Below, piece after piece: positions 14,809-23,067 of a stretch of DNA of 64,000 nt. Numbering within the stretch: the first letter of the stretch is position 1; every line of letters begins with the position of its first letter. Origin of the DNA: JAVVHH01 sp965199665 (lineage in GTDB: Bacteria; Pseudomonadota; Alphaproteobacteria; Acetobacterales; Acetobacteraceae); contig OZ241208.1 of the NCBI GenBank assembly GCA_965199665.1, positions 1,922,001 to 1,986,000 on the forward strand, read 5' to 3'. The notes below the pieces were generated by a model that was not told the origin of the DNA, made no database searches, and saw only the letters and a program-made list of their open reading frames with translations. The position numbers and the translations under genes are program-made.

Positions 14809-17800
14809 TCATGGCGCCTGCCCTCGCTGTTCGGGGATCGCAGCCACGGCCTGGCGCAGCACGTAGCCCCTGCCCTTCCGCTCGACGCAATGCGCGATCC
14901 GGTGCCCAAACCCGCGATGCCGGTGCTGACCGCCGCAGTAGGGACAGGCTGGCAGGATTACCGACCCATCTTCCGCCATGAAGGCCGGCGCGTCGGCGTG
15001 TAGCCAAGGGACATCGCAGACCAGAGGTTGGCATTGCCTCTGGAATGAGGGCGGATCATCATCGTCAGGCTCGCTCGGCCGTTCTCCCGCTCCCGGAACT
15101 CCGACGTCATCAGCCTTAGCTTTCCGCTTCGCCTTTGCCGGCGGTTCCGGCTCTGGCGACTCATGGCCCTCTATCCTGCACCACGCCAGATCGCCCAACC
15201 GTTCCCGCAGGAACGTCTCAGGGTCCGGACAGAGTGCCGGGTCGAAACACGCAACGGCCGCTTTCTGACCAGCCCCGGCAACCTGGTAGTCGACCCGAGG
15301 AGTGCGACATTTCCCTATATATGATTCCTTATAGGGAAATGTCGCACTCCTCCCTCTTTCCATCGCCTTGGCTGCAGCCTTGTGATTGGCCCAGAGCCAG
15401 GGATAGGCGGTTGCCGCATGCCGGGCATTTTCGAAGACAACACCGCCAGCCGCGATCATGTGGTCAGCAGGACCAGGGGTAAGCTCGACCGCGTTAAGCA
15501 CTCCGGCCAGCGGGATCGGTAGCGGCACATCGGTCAACACGAGGACGTCGACTGGATCGGCAGCTGTCCGGTTTACGCCCCGAGCCCGGCCGATAATTTG
15601 GACTAGCTCACCCTCACAGGTCTGCCACCGAATGTTCTCGGCGAGCGAGTCGGGGTGACGTTCGGTTTCCGCCTGCATGGCCGAACCGTCGACCGTCTCT
15701 CGGACCGCATCGCAGCGCTCATACCAGTCCGCCAGCTTGGAGGCGGCTTGCCCGGTCAGGGCCTCCGCAATCCGCTTAATGGCCGACGGCGGCGGCTGGG
15801 TCCGACCGACCACAATCAGCGCCGCCACGTCGCGCCATTCGTCCCGGCCGGCGACGTTGTTGTGATGGGCCAGCTCAAGGTTAGGCGGCAGGCTGCCCAA
15901 ATCCGTCAGCGCTTCTCTCACTCGCTTCTGCAGCACCGCCAGGACGCGGCCCGCCGCATAGCGGCGAGCCTCACGGATCAGGATGGCGCGAAGATCATGC
16001 AGCCGGTTTGTCCTGCGCTGCGCCTCCTCTGGATCGGCGATAGCGGCTTCCTCGTCCAGGGGGGCGAGCATGGATAGCGCGAAGGCCCGATCGACCACCT
16101 GGCGGACGTGCTGATGCTTCGCCACTGCTTTGACGTCGGCCACGAGCTCAATGTCCGGCCAGAACGGGCGCACCAGATCCACCGGCAGGAGAGCATCGAG
16201 CAGCAACGTCGGCAACTTCCACGCCGATGCAATGTCCTTTCGCCCCTTCAGGTGAACGACCCGTACGGCGCCGTGCTTTGTGTGCTCACGATCAAGCCCG
16301 ATCCAGCCAGACGCTTCCGGCCCGCCTGGGTTGAGCAAGGCACGGATGCCGCCCCACAGCATCGCAAAGCGGGGGATGGTTCGATTGCGTTCGGCAACCT
16401 CTAGCTCGGCCCGGCGCTCTTCCTTGCTCAGGCCGGGATGCAGGTTGTCGACCTTGCGCGACCATTCGAGCTTCAGAGCTTCGCTGGCGCTATCAGCCGT
16501 GAGTTGGGTTGCCCCTTGGAAAGCTTCGCGATGAAGCGGGCCGTCCGGCATCGTCCGCAGCGCCTCAAGCAACTGCCGACGCAGATCCCGCAATCTCGGT
16601 TCGGACATCAGGCCGTAGGGGATTTTTACGTCGTCGCCGATCTCGTCCAGCGACAGCGATAGGTGACGGCCTTCGGCTCCCTGAAGACCTTTGCGCCAAG
16701 CGCCTTCGTCCACCACCACCGCGGCAATCTCGCCCATGGCAGACGGCTTGATGTGCCAAAGTAGGTCACTGGCCATGATCCACAGATCAGCCGAGCGCCG
16801 CGCCTGCGCCTGATAGCCGCAGGTATCGAACAGGGGACATTTCAGCGTCACCCGCTGGCCATCGACCTCAATCCGACGCTTGCAGCACGACGTTTGCGCC
16901 GAAAGGCCGATCGACTGCGCCTCCTGAACGATGTCCAGCTTCTGGCACATCGTGGCCGCCCGAGCCGTCGCTTGATCCGGATGCTGGTAATCGGGATGGG
17001 CGGGATCAGAGGCACCCCTGCCCCGCCAGACCTCGACCCGAAGGCCGGCGTCTCTTACGGCTGGCAGCTTGCGGAAGCGCTCGGCCTGCTCGTCGGAAAG
17101 CGCGTGCATTGGCAGTGCCATGGCGATGGACCGAGTGTCACCCCTCGCGCGCATGGAGATGAGAGTTCGGGCGATCTCCTGTCGGGCGAAATGCGACTTT
17201 CCAATTCCGACGTCGACTCGCACACCTTGGGTGAACGGCGCCGGCTGCTCCGGCTCTTCCTCTACCTTGGACCGTTCCACCAGATCGGCCGAGCCAGCGT
17301 CGACCCTATCGAAGAACGCCGTCACGGCATGCGCCACAGACCGGCGCGCCGAGGCGAGGCTAACCCGCTCCATCTTCACGGAAGCCGGCTGCAGCGCTTC
17401 CTGAACCCGCCTGCGGACGGCTTCAACGCCATGATGCAGGATCACGTCGGCAAAGTCCGACCGATCCTTCCGGCGCACCTTCCAGGGCGTCGCAACGACC
17501 AGATCGACGCCAGCCTTGCGCCAAGCCTGAATGGCCTTTCGCAACGCCTTGGCCGCCTGCCCATATCGAGCGTCATGGGTCGGGGGGTTGTCGTCGGAGA
17601 TGACCACCACCTTACGGCCTAGCGGCGGCTGCACCTTCGCGACGGCGCCCAGCGCAATCCACGTCTCGTGCCCGGTGCTGGTATAGACGGACAGGCCCGT
17701 CTCTGGGCCTTCGGCAATCAGGAGCGGTCCAGCAGGATCGCCAGGTAGACGGACGGCAGCGCCGAGCGTGACGCCGTTCGTTACCTTGACTGCGGGCAGG

Positions 17801-18339
17801 TTGCGGGCCGCCCTTTCATCATCGCCGACCTTCGCCGCGTCCTCGCCGAGGTGGACACGCTGCACAGCCCGCACGGTGCCGTCCGGCGCCGTCGCAATAG
17901 CGACCAGTGCCCGGTAAGCGGGATGTAATTGGATGGCTGCTGGCCAGCCAGCGGCGGGGGTAGGAATGCCGCGGCTTTGCTTCAGGTAGACTTCGCCCAG
18001 CGTACCCGGCAGGGGCACACACGCCGCTGCAATCCGAGAGGCGAGGGCAACCCGCTTCGCTTCGTCTGCTTCTGCCGCCGCAGTTTGGGCCGCTTGAGCT
18101 TCATCGGCGGCGGCTTGCGAAGGGGCTTCAGCTCTGGATGGCGGCTGCCAGTCGTCGTTGTCTGGGGCAATGCCAGTGTGCCGACTGGCCCACGCCACGA
18201 CGTCGGGGAATCGCCAGCCCTTCACATGCCGGATAAAGCCCAGCATGTCCGATCCCTGCCCGCTCTCGTGGGAGAACCAGCAGCCTTTCTTCGGTCCGGC
18301 GACCTCGACCGACATGGAGCCTTTGGAGCCCCAACGCAT
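14809..18339 (-). CDS. Toprim primase fused to SF2-type helicase
   Basis: The 1176-aa protein starts in a CHC2/DUF7146-like primase region (MRWGSKGSMSVEVAGPKKG, WFSHESGQGSDML), continues with a toprim domain (LLIAEGPETGLSVY near 210, VVVISDDNPP near 245), then a helicase part: VDVGIGKSHFARQEI (Walker A-like, about 385), AAVVVDEGAWRKG (Walker B-like) and ELVQIIGRARGVNRT (SF2 motif VI). A C-terminal CPYCGGQHRHRG knuckle may bind zinc. Conserved N-terminal residues (ARALLGEPN) continue upstream of this ATG in frame to 18456, where CTG overlaps the previous stop; no ATG, GTG or TTG exists there. It probably drives island replication and closes a four-gene operon. Confidence 0.88.
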   Translation of the reverse strand: MRWGSKGSMSVEVAGPKKGCWFSHESGQGSDMLGFIRHVKGWRFPDVVAWASRHTGIAPDNDDWQPPSRAEAPSQAAADEAQAAQTAAAEADEAKRVALASRIAAACVPLPGTLGEVYLKQSRGIPTPAAGWPAAIQLHPAYRALVAIATAPDGTVRAVQRVHLGEDAAKVGDDERAARNLPAVKVTNGVTLGAAVRLPGDPAGPLLIAEGPETGLSVYTSTGHETWIALGAVAKVQPPLGRKVVVISDDNPPTHDARYGQAAKALRKAIQAWRKAGVDLVVATPWKVRRKDRSDFADVILHHGVEAVRRRVQEALQPASVKMERVSLASARRSVAHAVTAFFDRVDAGSADLVERSKVEEEPEQPAPFTQGVRVDVGIGKSHFARQEIARTLISMRARGDTRSIAMALPMHALSDEQAERFRKLPAVRDAGLRVEVWRGRGASDPAHPDYQHPDQATARAATMCQKLDIVQEAQSIGLSAQTSCCKRRIEVDGQRVTLKCPLFDTCGYQAQARRSADLWIMASDLLWHIKPSAMGEIAAVVVDEGAWRKGLQGAEGRHLSLSLDEIGDDVKIPYGLMSEPRLRDLRRQLLEALRTMPDGPLHREAFQGATQLTADSASEALKLEWSRKVDNLHPGLSKEERRAELEVAERNRTIPRFAMLWGGIRALLNPGGPEASGWIGLDREHTKHGAVRVVHLKGRKDIASAWKLPTLLLDALLPVDLVRPFWPDIELVADVKAVAKHQHVRQVVDRAFALSMLAPLDEEAAIADPEEAQRRTNRLHDLRAILIREARRYAAGRVLAVLQKRVREALTDLGSLPPNLELAHHNNVAGRDEWRDVAALIVVGRTQPPPSAIKRIAEALTGQAASKLADWYERCDAVRETVDGSAMQAETERHPDSLAENIRWQTCEGELVQIIGRARGVNRTAADPVDVLVLTDVPLPIPLAGVLNAVELTPGPADHMIAAGGVVFENARHAATAYPWLWANHKAAAKAMERGRSATFPYKESYIGKCRTPRVDYQVAGAGQKAAVACFDPALCPDPETFLRERLGDLAWCRIEGHESPEPEPPAKAKRKAKADDVGVPGAGERPSEPDDDDPPSFQRQCQPLVCDVPWLHADAPAFMAEDGSVILPACPYCGGQHRHRGFGHRIAHCVERKGRGYVLRQAVAAIPEQRGQAP

Positions 18340-18452
18340 CGTCCGCTTGTTGCTCGCCGCCGCGTTCGGCTCGCCCAGCAGTGCGCGAGCAACACCAGCC
18401 GCGTCCGCACGAAGCGCGTCGCGTAAACCGTCCAGATTGTCGCGAGCTGCCG

Positions 18453-18830
18453 TCAGGCGAAGCCCCGATCTCGGAACCGGTCGGCGATCCGTCGCAGGAC
18501 GTTTGCTTGCCGCTCTGACAGCCTAGCGCGTGTCTCGACCGAAGTGATGAAGTCCTGTTCCCACTTTGTGAGATGCACGAACTTCCGCCGGCACAGCTTC
18601 AGCTCGGCTGTAACTCCGAAGCCATCATGTTGAGGTGGTCGCCGGGGCTCGTGAGATATTGCCGCGATAGGCTGCAGCAACTGCTCCCAGGTCAGCCCCG
18701 ACGCTTTCACGACGTGCATGGCCTTTACACCGGCCGCAGCGCGCTCTCCGGCATGGTCTGAACCCAGCATACCCAGTATGCGGGCGAGCTTGGTCCGGTC
18801 GATTGGCGCCGGCGTCACGACGCGTTCCAA
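18453..18830 (-). CDS. Conserved phage/island-type hypothetical protein upstream of primase
   Basis: The 125-aa protein has KLARILGMLGSDHAGERAAA followed by SGLTWEQLL, the pattern of small DUF2786-like or phage regulatory proteins, and a C-terminal helix SERQANVLRRIADRF. Its stop TGA overlaps the CTG that would start a longer primase. It overlaps the preceding small gene by 16 bp. Probably a helper of the replication operon; function not known. Confidence 0.7.
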   Translation of the reverse strand: MERVVTPAPIDRTKLARILGMLGSDHAGERAAAGVKAMHVVKASGLTWEQLLQPIAAISHEPRRPPQHDGFGVTAELKLCRRKFVHLTKWEQDFITSVETRARLSERQANVLRRIADRFRDRGFA

Positions 18831-19030
18831 AGCAGGCTGATCTCGCGAAGCACCGTCTCTCGCCAGACCGGACGCAGGGCCAGCCCAGTCGGCTCCCGCA
18901 TGGCCAGTGACCCGTCGGCTTGTTCAGATACCGAGATCCCGGTGACATCGACGGCCGGAAGATGGACCTCCACTAAGCCCGTCGTTCGAGAGACCCGATG
19001 TAGCCGGACCCGATCAGTACCCGGGCTCAC
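18815..19030 (-). CDS. Small hypothetical protein in the primase operon
   Basis: The 71-aa product (TTGLVEVHLPAVDVTGISVS) looks beta-rich and soluble. It overlaps its neighbours on both sides by 4 and 16 bp, which supports translation. No family recognised. Confidence 0.6.
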   Translation of the reverse strand: MSPGTDRVRLHRVSRTTGLVEVHLPAVDVTGISVSEQADGSLAMREPTGLALRPVWRETVLREISLLWNAS

Positions 19031-19539
19031 TGCAGCACCGGAGGGTCAGCGTCCGGAACCGGATGGTTACCGCCGGGCAACGGCAAGTGCAGCTTCAGAG
19101 CGGGAAGGGGATTACAGAGCCTGGCAGCCTCGACCCAGGGAGGCGCCATGTCGGACGTGGTTTCGACGAACAGAACCCGCCGGAGGGTTTGCGCTGCTTC
19201 GACTGCCGCTTTGTAGTGCTCCCGTTCACCGCCTGTGCCATGGACGGTGAGCAGACTGGCCCAGTCCAACAGCCGCCTCGCGCAAGCCCAGCCTGCAGGG
19301 CCGGAAGGCTCGTCGTCATCGTCGCCCAGCAGCACGACCGTTGGACGGTTGCCTGTAGCGGCAAGGAAGATTTTGACCTGCCGGGCGGGGCTGGTCCGGT
19401 TGAACTCTTGATGGCAAATTCGCCGATCAATCGTCGCCTGCACGATCGGAATGCGATGGGCGTTATCGGTCTGCGCGAGCAAGGCGATGTAGCGATACGC
19501 GTCGGCGATGCTGTCGACGCGGAAGACGGGGGCGCTCAA
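19027..19539 (-). CDS. Hypothetical protein, first gene of the primase operon
   Basis: The 170-aa protein starts at TTG, with AGGAAGAAGG a few bases upstream. It contains VVLLGDDDDEPSG, an acidic loop, and WACARRLLDWASLLTVHGTG. No signal peptide. Homologues in alphaproteobacterial islands are typically annotated as hypothetical. It begins the run of overlapping genes that leads into the primase/helicase. Confidence 0.6.
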   Translation of the reverse strand: MSAPVFRVDSIADAYRYIALLAQTDNAHRIPIVQATIDRRICHQEFNRTSPARQVKIFLAATGNRPTVVLLGDDDDEPSGPAGWACARRLLDWASLLTVHGTGGEREHYKAAVEAAQTLRRVLFVETTSDMAPPWVEAARLCNPLPALKLHLPLPGGNHPVPDADPPVLQ

Positions 19540-19720
19540 GGCCTTCTTCCTGCAGTAAGCGAGGAAGACAGAGTCCGGGCGCCTTGGCCTCGAAGGGCCG
19601 AAATTGGAAATCGCATTTGTTGCTCCCGAGGGAGCGCAGCGAAGTTTACGTCAGGTCTGGAATTACAGCTGGACTACGATTATAGTTGTTTTGGGCCGTC
19701 AAACCCTTAATCGCACTCCG

Positions 19721-19763
19721 GTCATCCCGCTAGCTGACGCGCACCTGCGCAGCGCGGGATGAC
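19721..19763. terminator. Inverted repeat between two convergent-side operons
   Basis: GTCATCCCGC (19721-19730) and GCGGGATGAC (19754-19763) are perfect reverse complements, just at the end of the HTH gene. There is no clear T-run, so it could be a terminator or a protein site. The rest of 19540-19762 shows only a short CTCCCGAGGGAG palindrome. Confidence 0.4.
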
Positions 19764-20011
19764 TAGGCGGCGATCTTTGCTTCAGATGTGCTGTGACGCG
19801 TCGCGCTTAGTCGGCTCCGAGCCCATTCTAGAGCCGGCCCCCACTGATACACGGCCCGGACAGAGAACTTCTGGAACGGCGGACCGCCACCACGCGTCGC
19901 CATCGTACTCAGCGTGGCGGCAGCAACTGGGAAACCAGCCTCGGTCAGTGCCGCAGCGACTTGAACTCGCGTCAGAAGGGTATCGAGACCGTCAGGAAGC
20001 TTGTTGGTCAT
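19763..20011 (-). CDS. HTH/AlpA-like DNA-binding protein
   Basis: The 82-aa product (start ATG 20011 after GGAG) reads VQVAAALTEAGFPVAAATLS then MATRGGGPPFQKF and VYQWGPALEWARSRL. This is the pattern of HTH_17-type proteins found near primases in islands and phages. The longer frame from 20074 has no good ribosome site. It likely regulates the replication operon or excision. Confidence 0.72.
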   Translation of the reverse strand: MTNKLPDGLDTLLTRVQVAAALTEAGFPVAAATLSTMATRGGGPPFQKFSVRAVYQWGPALEWARSRLSATRHSTSEAKIAA

Positions 20012-20099
20012 ATTCGCTCCACTCATTTCGGCGCAAACCAGCGCTGTTGGTGTGAAGCGAAGATGACCGACCAATTTGTCTCAGTCCTGTCAGTCCCGC

Positions 20100-20738
20100 T
20101 CAGGACTGAACGGGACTGAATCGTTCGGTGTAACGAGTGATCAATCGAGTGACTTTGCTGGACTCCTTGCCTGACCCTGCGGCGTGCTTGGCCAGCGCTC
20201 TTGCTGCGTCCGTCGCGTTTCGCGCGTCTCCCGCCTCGATCATTACATGCATCTTTTCGACTAGTTTTGCATCGGTCTTCCTGAAGTCGAGCCCAGAGGG
20301 CTGCCGAGGGCGCTGCGCCTTGGCAACGGCCAATTCTTTCTCTGATGGCGAAGAACATTCGGGTGGGACTGCAACGCGGTTTCCAGCAGGCTGTCCTTCC
20401 ACAATAAACAGCCTGACGCCCACATACGTGACAAGCAGTAGACTGAGAGAGTTGAGCTTGAAATTTGGTTTCGCAGCCGCTGAAAATTGCTGACTGATTG
20501 GCACTACGCCCTTCGATGCAGACCGAATACCGTGAGCGACCAACTCTCCAGCCGCCAAACGGTCCGCGATCGCAAGCCATGCCGCTGCTTGCCGATTTTT
20601 GATTTCGTGGGCATTGATAACCTGACCTGACGTAACTGCGGCCAGGGATCTGACGTGTCTCTGGCCGGACTCGTCCTGCAACTCGGTCAGCGCATCCAGT
20701 AGCGTCCAGCCAGCAAGCTTCCGCTTTTCCGCGTCCAT
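20100..20738 (-). CDS. Hypothetical protein behind leader B (copy 2)
   Basis: The 212-aa protein starts directly after the RBS hairpin of leader B. The N-terminal half has WTLLDALTELQDESGQRHV and NRQAAAWLAIADRLAAGEL; the C-terminal half is Lys/Arg-rich and helical (LVEKMHVMIEAGDARNATDA, ARALAKHAAGSGKESSKVTR). That basic tail resembles replication-initiator or DNA-binding C-termini, but no family is recognised. GC is lower in the central part (FKLNSLSLLLVTYVG). Confidence 0.65.
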   Translation of the reverse strand: MDAEKRKLAGWTLLDALTELQDESGQRHVRSLAAVTSGQVINAHEIKNRQAAAWLAIADRLAAGELVAHGIRSASKGVVPISQQFSAAAKPNFKLNSLSLLLVTYVGVRLFIVEGQPAGNRVAVPPECSSPSEKELAVAKAQRPRQPSGLDFRKTDAKLVEKMHVMIEAGDARNATDAARALAKHAAGSGKESSKVTRLITRYTERFSPVQS

Positions 20739-20920
20739 CCAGCGCCTCCGATGCGCGCTCCGAATTCAGGCTGGCAGGGCGCCGGGTCGGAGTCCCGGCA
20801 TCAGCCCGTCGGCCTAGCCCCACCGTTGACGAAAGTAGCAGTCCCGTCCGATTCGAGCACGTTTGGCCTAATTGAGGGGCCGGACTCTCACCGGCAGTCG
20901 GAACCCCGCTTAAGCGGGAG
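20739..20920 (-). promoter_or_regulatory. Structured leader B, copy 2
   Basis: On the minus strand it matches 12693-12868 with the same four hairpins: CCCGCT-ta-AGCGGG (with compensating changes relative to copy 1), GCCGG-tgagagt-CCGGC, GCCGGG-actccga-CCCGGC, and AGCGC-gcatcggag-GCGCT ending 2 bases before the ATG. The stretch 20921-21092 has no further feature I can name. Confidence 0.65.
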
Positions 20921-21092
20921 TTCCGTCGAGGTTTCGGCACCGAGGCCGCGCGCTCTCCTTGTTCGCACCAGCCGCCGGAGGGGCGAGGCGGGCAGATACG
21001 GCAAAGCCGACCCGGTGCGGACAGGAGGGATGCTACAGACCTAAAGTTAATTCGCGATGAAGACCTCCCACGCGGGCCAGCAGCTCCAGCCA

Positions 21093-21200
21093 TCACTTCC
21101 CTACCCCCGCAGGTTTCGGCGGCGTGACCGGTGGCACCCTGATCCAGATAGGCGGATCAATAGGGCGCGGCTGCCCCGGCAAGCGAGCGCGGGGGATCAT
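21093..21200 (-). CDS. Possible 35-aa proline-rich peptide
   Basis: The frame MIPRARLPGQPRPIDPPIWI and so on ends at 21093. Its ATG overlaps the previous 19-aa frame's stop by 4 bases (ATGA). The repeated tight overlaps from 21950 down to here suggest a translated chain, but a peptide this short is unproven. Confidence 0.35.
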   Translation of the reverse strand: MIPRARLPGQPRPIDPPIWIRVPPVTPPKPAGVGK

Positions 21201-21256
21201 TGATCGTCACGCGCGACCAGGGGCAGTCCGTTGATCTTGCTTGGCTTGCGCGCCAT
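21197..21256 (-). CDS. Possible 19-aa basic peptide
   Basis: MARKPSKINGLPLVARDDQ is encoded 2 bp after the stop of the 21259-21705 gene. Coupled position is the only support. Confidence 0.3.
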   Translation of the reverse strand: MARKPSKINGLPLVARDDQ

Positions 21257-21258
21257 CG

Positions 21259-21705
21259 TCACGCCCTCCCCGCCAGCGCCGCCGCATCGCGAAGCAGACA
21301 GGCTAGCAAGCGCCCCGCAGCCGACTCCGGGTAGTCAAAGCTGCCGCCAAAATCCCCATTGTGCGCGGCGAGTGCGTCTGCTCGAGCGAGTATGCCTGCA
21401 GCCGACATCGCGCGGATCGGTTCCATCTTGTCGAGCAGAGTGTACATCTTGGCATTAAGCGGAGCAGAAGCAGCCCGGGCCTCGTCATCGTCTGTGATGG
21501 GGTTCGGCCCGTCGTAGATCGCGCGTGCCGCCAGTTCGAGGCGGACGAACTCCCTGCACAACCGGATGAGATCGGCGTCCGCTTTAGCAGGGACCATATC
21601 GGCCACCGAAGTCGCAGCACCGGCTGCAACACCGCTGGTGATGATGCTGCCGACAACGACGGCCGTTGTTGCCGCGAACAGCTCGCGCCGGCGACTACCC
21701 GCCAT
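21259..21705 (-). CDS. Tat-type exported hypothetical protein
   Basis: The 148-aa protein starts MAGSRRRELFAATTAVVVGS, a twin-arginine-like signal with a hydrophobic core to about residue 35. The mature part is helical and acidic (LIRLCREFVRLELAARAI, MYTLLDKMEPIRAMSAAGI). It follows the small protein at 21708 by 2 bp and belongs to the divergent arm of HTH module B. Module A has no counterpart. Function unknown. Confidence 0.65.
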   Translation of the reverse strand: MAGSRRRELFAATTAVVVGSIITSGVAAGAATSVADMVPAKADADLIRLCREFVRLELAARAIYDGPNPITDDDEARAASAPLNAKMYTLLDKMEPIRAMSAAGILARADALAAHNGDFGGSFDYPESAAGRLLACLLRDAAALAGRA

Positions 21706-21707
21706 GA

Positions 21708-21950
21708 TCAGCGCCCCCGCCCAATGCGCGAGACAGCAAGCTCAATGCGCTCGTGGCAGGCACTCAGCTCTTTCGCTAGCCAGGCGTATGCGGTCGGACA
21801 CGTCTGCTCGGCTAAGCTGATGTCAGCGTTCGCAAGCCGTCCGACGATGTCGGTGATGACGCCGGCATCGTAAAGCGCGTCCTCTACCTGCTTACGCGGC
21901 GTGGTCAGGTCGACGATTGGCGCGGGTGTGTTAAGGAAATGCGTAGCCAT
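21708..21950 (-). CDS. Small island protein, intact paralogue of 7551-7817
   Basis: The 80-aa protein (start ATG 21950 after GAGGGAG) has VDLTTPRKQVEDALYDAGVI and a helical C-terminus (AYAWLAKELSACHERIELAV). It shares its first 50 residues with the gene at 7551-7817, which is likely frameshifted. Both diverge from a small HTH gene. Function unknown; a partner or antagonist of the HTH regulator is possible. Confidence 0.7.
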   Translation of the reverse strand: MATHFLNTPAPIVDLTTPRKQVEDALYDAGVITDIVGRLANADISLAEQTCPTAYAWLAKELSACHERIELAVSRIGRGR

Positions 21951-22060
21951 GTTCGGCTCCCTCGCGAGCTGAGTGGTTAGGCCGGGCGCACGGGTACCAG
22001 CCACGCGCTCGGCCGCTTCATTCCTTGCGGAATGGCATCAGGATTGACACAATCACTTTG

Positions 22061-22330
22061 ATGGTTGCAAGCTTAAAAGTCATCACTGATGACATACTGC
22101 CTGCTCAGGTAAGGGCAGCTCGTGCGATGCTTGGCTGGACACAGGACCAGTTGGCTGAGGCGAGCAGCTTGCCAAAGCGGACCATTGCCCGTGTTGAGCT
22201 TGCGACTGGCGCTCCCCGAGGCACCACGCTCGCCGCCATCCGCACCGCCCTTGAAGCGGCCGGCGTCGACTTTATTGAGGAGAACGGCGGCGGGGCCGGA
22301 GTGCGTTTACGGAGAACAGAACAGACATGA
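22061..22330 (+). CDS. Small HTH regulator, module B
   Basis: The HTH domain reads QVRAARAMLGWTQDQLAEAS and ends with the family tail EAAGVDFIEENGGGAGVRLR. ATG 22061 gives 89 aa; a TTG at 22025 would add 12 residues but lacks a ribosome site. A TTGACA at 22044 lies in the divergent intergenic region. Its stop overlaps the ATG of a 38-aa gene. It is a full-length sibling of the regulators at 7955, 22764 and 23068. Confidence 0.78.
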   Translation: MVASLKVITDDILPAQVRAARAMLGWTQDQLAEASSLPKRTIARVELATGAPRGTTLAAIRTALEAAGVDFIEENGGGAGVRLRRTEQT

Positions 22331-22443
22331 TGGACTCAACGCTCTCGCGGCTGCTGGCAGATATGATTGCCGGACGGTTAACCGAAGCAGAAAAGGCGGA
22401 TCTGGCCACCATCAGCGTCTTAGAAGAAGGAGCAATCCAATGA
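22327..22443 (+). CDS. 38-aa protein between HTH and conserved small protein
   Basis: The frame starts ATGATG overlapping the HTH stop (ATGA) and ends in TGA overlapping the next ATG (ATGA). The product contains TLSRLLADMIAGRLTEAEKA, an amphipathic helix, and GAAGAAGGAG near its end serves the next gene. Two 4-base overlaps argue that it is translated. Confidence 0.55.
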   Translation: MMDSTLSRLLADMIAGRLTEAEKADLATISVLEEGAIQ

Positions 22444-22700
22444 CCTTCGTCCCCGAAATGATCATTCCAGCCGACTTGCTCCAGCAGCAAATTGCCTATG
22501 CCGAGAAACAAAAGGAGCAATGGGTTCGATCACTAGCTGACGTACAGACACTAAATAACGGTCGTATGAGGATCAACGGTGTTTGGGAGACTAACCAACA
22601 AGCTGCAGCTCGAATGCAAGAACTCATCGATATCCACGCCAGGACGATTGAGCTGATCTCTAGTTTTCGCATCGATGAAGCTGCAGACGAAAGCCCTTGA
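22440..22700 (+). CDS. Small conserved island protein, paralogue of 8797-9048
   Basis: The 86-aa protein shares QIAYAE, NGRMxINGVWET and AAARxQELIDIHARTIELIS with the module A copy. GAAGAAGGAG at 22422-22431 is its ribosome site. It is the third gene of a coupled HTH-38aa-86aa chain. Soluble, helical, function unknown. Confidence 0.75.
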   Translation: MTFVPEMIIPADLLQQQIAYAEKQKEQWVRSLADVQTLNNGRMRINGVWETNQQAAARMQELIDIHARTIELISSFRIDEAADESP

Positions 22701-22767
22701 GACAGCCGGACTCGAGTTCACCAACGGTGACGAGCCCGGCGTGAAGCTCAAGCGTCAGCCCGAGTGA
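22675..22767 (+). pseudogene. Remnant of an HTH gene (C-terminal tail only)
   Basis: The frame MKLQTKALETAGLEFTNGDE continues with PGVKLKR and stops at 22767. It matches the tail of the HTH family at 7955 (EAAGVEFTNGGEPGVKLRK) with the DNA-binding part missing. Its stop overlaps the GTG of the next HTH gene. Confidence 0.6.
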
Positions 22768-23057
22768 AGCCGCCCGCCCAGCCCGCGCCGCAGCCGATCA
22801 CGCCCAAGCAGCTACGGGAAGCAAGGGCTGCCCTCGGCTGGTCGTCGGAACGTCTCGCGGCCCGTAGCGGCATGACTGCATACAGCATTCTGAAGTATGA
22901 GAAGCACGGCCAGGTTGCATCCAAGCGCGGACAGCCTCGCGACTTCGACGCGTTGGCGAGCATCCGTGCCGCCCTCGAGGCAGCCGGGGTCGAGTTTGTC
23001 GACGAAAACGGGGGCGGCGATGGGGTCAGGCTGCGGAAGGCAACGCCTGTGGACTAG
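22764..23057 (+). CDS. Small HTH regulator
   Basis: The 97-aa protein starts at GTG overlapping the remnant's stop. HTH: KQLREARAALGWSSERLAAR then SGMTAYSILKYEKHGQV; tail: EAAGVEFVDENGGGDGVRLR. A paralogous HTH gene follows 10 bp downstream, so two similar regulators are expressed together. Confidence 0.75.
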   Translation: MKPPAQPAPQPITPKQLREARAALGWSSERLAARSGMTAYSILKYEKHGQVASKRGQPRDFDALASIRAALEAAGVEFVDENGGGDGVRLRKATPVD

Positions 23058-23067
23058 GAGTGCGCCT

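Noticed and set aside
12693..20920. Cobalamin riboswitch or group II intron piece suggested by GGTGAAAGTCC in leader B
   Set aside because: The B12 box (AGCCAGGAGACCTGCC type) and intron domain V or maturase are not present.
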